A DNA stretch of 7,526 bases, taken from the NCBI GenBank assembly GCA_021823045.1, contig JAKAPB010000079.1, positions 1-7,526 of the forward strand, given 5' to 3'. Shown piece after piece: positions 6,324 to 7,526 of this stretch (position 1 is its first letter; each line of letters opens with the position of its first letter). A model generated the notes under the pieces. That model saw only the letters and a program-made list of their open reading frames with translations. It was not told the origin of the DNA and did no database searches. The translations under genes were made by a program, and so were the position numbers. The stretch comes from Actinomycetes bacterium (GTDB taxonomy: Bacteria; Actinomycetota; Acidimicrobiia; Acidimicrobiales; Acidimicrobiaceae).

Positions 6324-7519
6324 CTGTCTCGCTGGCTGGCGGTGTCCGACACCCGAAGATATATGCCTATACCATCGACCAGTATGCCGACACCGCATGG
6401 GTAGGTGGCCGCAAAGGGAAGGGTCTAATCAAGATAGGTGAGACCCAGCGTGGCGTTGAAGTACGCATCCGCGAGCAACTCAATGCCGTGAAGATGCCCG
6501 TGTCTACGCCCTACTCGTTGTTATTGACCGAGTCAGCCATCACTGATGATGGTCGCGTCTTCACTGACAAGGAGGTTCACCGAGCCCTCGAACGAGCCGG
6601 CGTTCGCAACGTAGATGGTGAGTGGTATGAGTGTACGGCCGAGGAAGTCACCGCTGCAATTCAAGCGGTCCGCGCCGGCATTGACCTGCCCACACTCAAA
6701 CCCACTGTCAGTTTCCCAATGCGCCCCGAGCAACGAGAGGCAGTCCAGCTGACCTCCTCCTACTTCCGGTCTCACAAAAAAAGTATCGAAGGCAGAGCCC
6801 CACACTTCTTGTGGAACGCCAAAATGCGCTTCGGTAAGACATTCACCTCATACCAGTTGGCAAAAGAGATGGGATGGACACGTGTCCTGGTACTGACCTA
6901 CAAGCCAGCTGTCGAGAAAGCATGGCGTGACGACCTTGAGACCCACGATGACTTCGCTGGTTGGCGCTTCAAGGGCAAAGAAGACAGTGAACCTGACCTC
7001 GACAACCCATCTCCCCTGGTATGGTTCGCTTCGTTCCAAGATGTTCTCGGTCACGACGAGAAGGGCCAGCCCAAGGTCAAAAACGAAGGTCTGTACCTGG
7101 TGGACTGGGACGCAGTGTTCATTGACGAGTACCACTTCGGTGCCTGGCGAGACGCCGCTCGCTCTATCTACCTCGGCGACAAGGACGCCGGTATCGAGGG
7201 AGACAAGACCGAGGAAAAGATCGAGGCGACCCCGGACCTCGAAGATGACTTCGTTGAGGACCTCGAAGCGGCACTCTCTCTTGCAGTGGATCACTACCTC
7301 TACCTGTCGGGCACCCCATTCCGTGCTCTGACTGAGGGTGAGTTTCTCGAAGACCAGGTGTACAACTGGACTTACTCGGATGAACAACGTGCTAAGAAGA
7401 ATTGGGCCGGACCTGGGGCCAATCCGTACCAATCCCTACCTCAGATGCATCTGCTCGCTTATGAGATGCCAGACGCTCTCAAAGAAGTCGCCCTCAATAA
7501 CTTTTCTGAGTTCTCATAG
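6320..7519 (+). CDS. GIY-YIG-type nuclease domain fused to an SF2 helicase (3'-truncated)
   Basis: The visible 399 residues join two parts. Residues about 12-105 resemble the GIY-YIG/T5orf172 fold: K-I-Y-A-Y-T (13-18), L-I-K-I-G-E-T (36-42), arginines in R-I-R-E-Q (49-53), E-V-H (85-87) and the D-G-E-W-Y-E box (99-104) supplying the likely metal-binding Glu. Residues from about 135 form the first RecA-like lobe of a superfamily 2 helicase or translocase: M-R-P-E-Q-R-E-A (134-141), a variant Walker A W-N-A-K-M-R-F-G-K-T (165-174), V-L-V-L-T-Y-K-P (189-196), Walker B V-F-I-D-E-Y-H (266-272) and motif III Y-L-S-G-T-P-F (328-334). The C-terminal lobe is absent because the sequence ends: the TAG at 7517-7519 lies in adapter-like bases. 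As restriction effector it could translocate on DNA and cut it. The start overlaps the methyltransferase stop (ATGA). Confidence 0.85.
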   Translation: MTVSLAGGVRHPKIYAYTIDQYADTAWVGGRKGKGLIKIGETQRGVEVRIREQLNAVKMPVSTPYSLLLTESAITDDGRVFTDKEVHRALERAGVRNVDGEWYECTAEEVTAAIQAVRAGIDLPTLKPTVSFPMRPEQREAVQLTSSYFRSHKKSIEGRAPHFLWNAKMRFGKTFTSYQLAKEMGWTRVLVLTYKPAVEKAWRDDLETHDDFAGWRFKGKEDSEPDLDNPSPLVWFASFQDVLGHDEKGQPKVKNEGLYLVDWDAVFIDEYHFGAWRDAARSIYLGDKDAGIEGDKTEEKIEATPDLEDDFVEDLEAALSLAVDHYLYLSGTPFRALTEGEFLEDQVYNWTYSDEQRAKKNWAGPGANPYQSLPQMHLLAYEMPDALKEVALNNFSEFS

Positions 7520-7526
7520 ATCGGAA
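7518..7526. other. Probable Illumina adapter remnant at the contig end
   Basis: AGATCGGAA equals the first nine bases of the standard TruSeq adapter (AGATCGGAAGAGC) and occupies the very last bases of the window. It creates the stop codon that ends the helicase ORF. A nine-base match at a contig end is unlikely by chance. Confidence 0.8.

Noticed and set aside
1..7526. CRISPR array, tRNA, or origin with iterons
   Set aside because: No regularly spaced direct repeats, no cloverleaf and no iteron cluster were seen on reading through the window.

Overview
The window is about 7.5 kb of moderate-GC bacterial DNA and looks like an accessory (island or plasmid-like) region. Codon choice and the style of the proteins suggest an actinobacterium of moderate GC, perhaps an acidimicrobial lineage. 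That is an impression from the sequence, not a placement. No tRNA, rRNA or CRISPR array was seen.

Left part (1-1493): a small ribbon-helix-helix DNA-binding protein (75-419) is followed by the wreck of a mobile element. Two inverted arms of about 51 bp (472-522 and 958-1008, 48 of 51 positions pairing) enclose the C-terminal stub of a tyrosine recombinase on the minus strand. The stub keeps the Arg-His, Gly-His and nucleophilic Tyr positions but has lost everything upstream. About 490 bp without a convincing gene follow.

Middle (1494-4023): a complete 413-residue major facilitator transporter (1494-2735), 571 bp without a supported gene, a 58-residue small protein (3307-3483), and 540 bp of relatively AT-rich non-coding DNA directly before the last operon.

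Right part (4024-end): three tightly coupled genes begin after a near-perfect Shine-Dalgarno sequence. They encode (1) a 259-residue methyltransferase-like protein with an intact SAM-binding motif I but no N-P-P-Y motif; (2) a 506-residue Eco57I-like DNA adenine methyltransferase with N-P-P-Y but an altered motif I; and (3) a fusion of an N-terminal GIY-YIG/T5orf172-type nuclease-like domain to a superfamily 2 helicase/translocase. Genes 1 and 2 overlap by one base (TAATG) and genes 2 and 3 by four (ATGA). The simplest reading is a restriction-modification or phage-defence operon in which the two methyltransferase-like proteins act together and the nuclease-helicase is the effector. No separate specificity subunit is visible.

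The last nine bases (7518-7526, AGATCGGAA) equal the start of the standard Illumina TruSeq adapter. The stop codon that closes the helicase ORF uses two of them, so the stop is almost certainly artificial and the gene is cut by a contig end.
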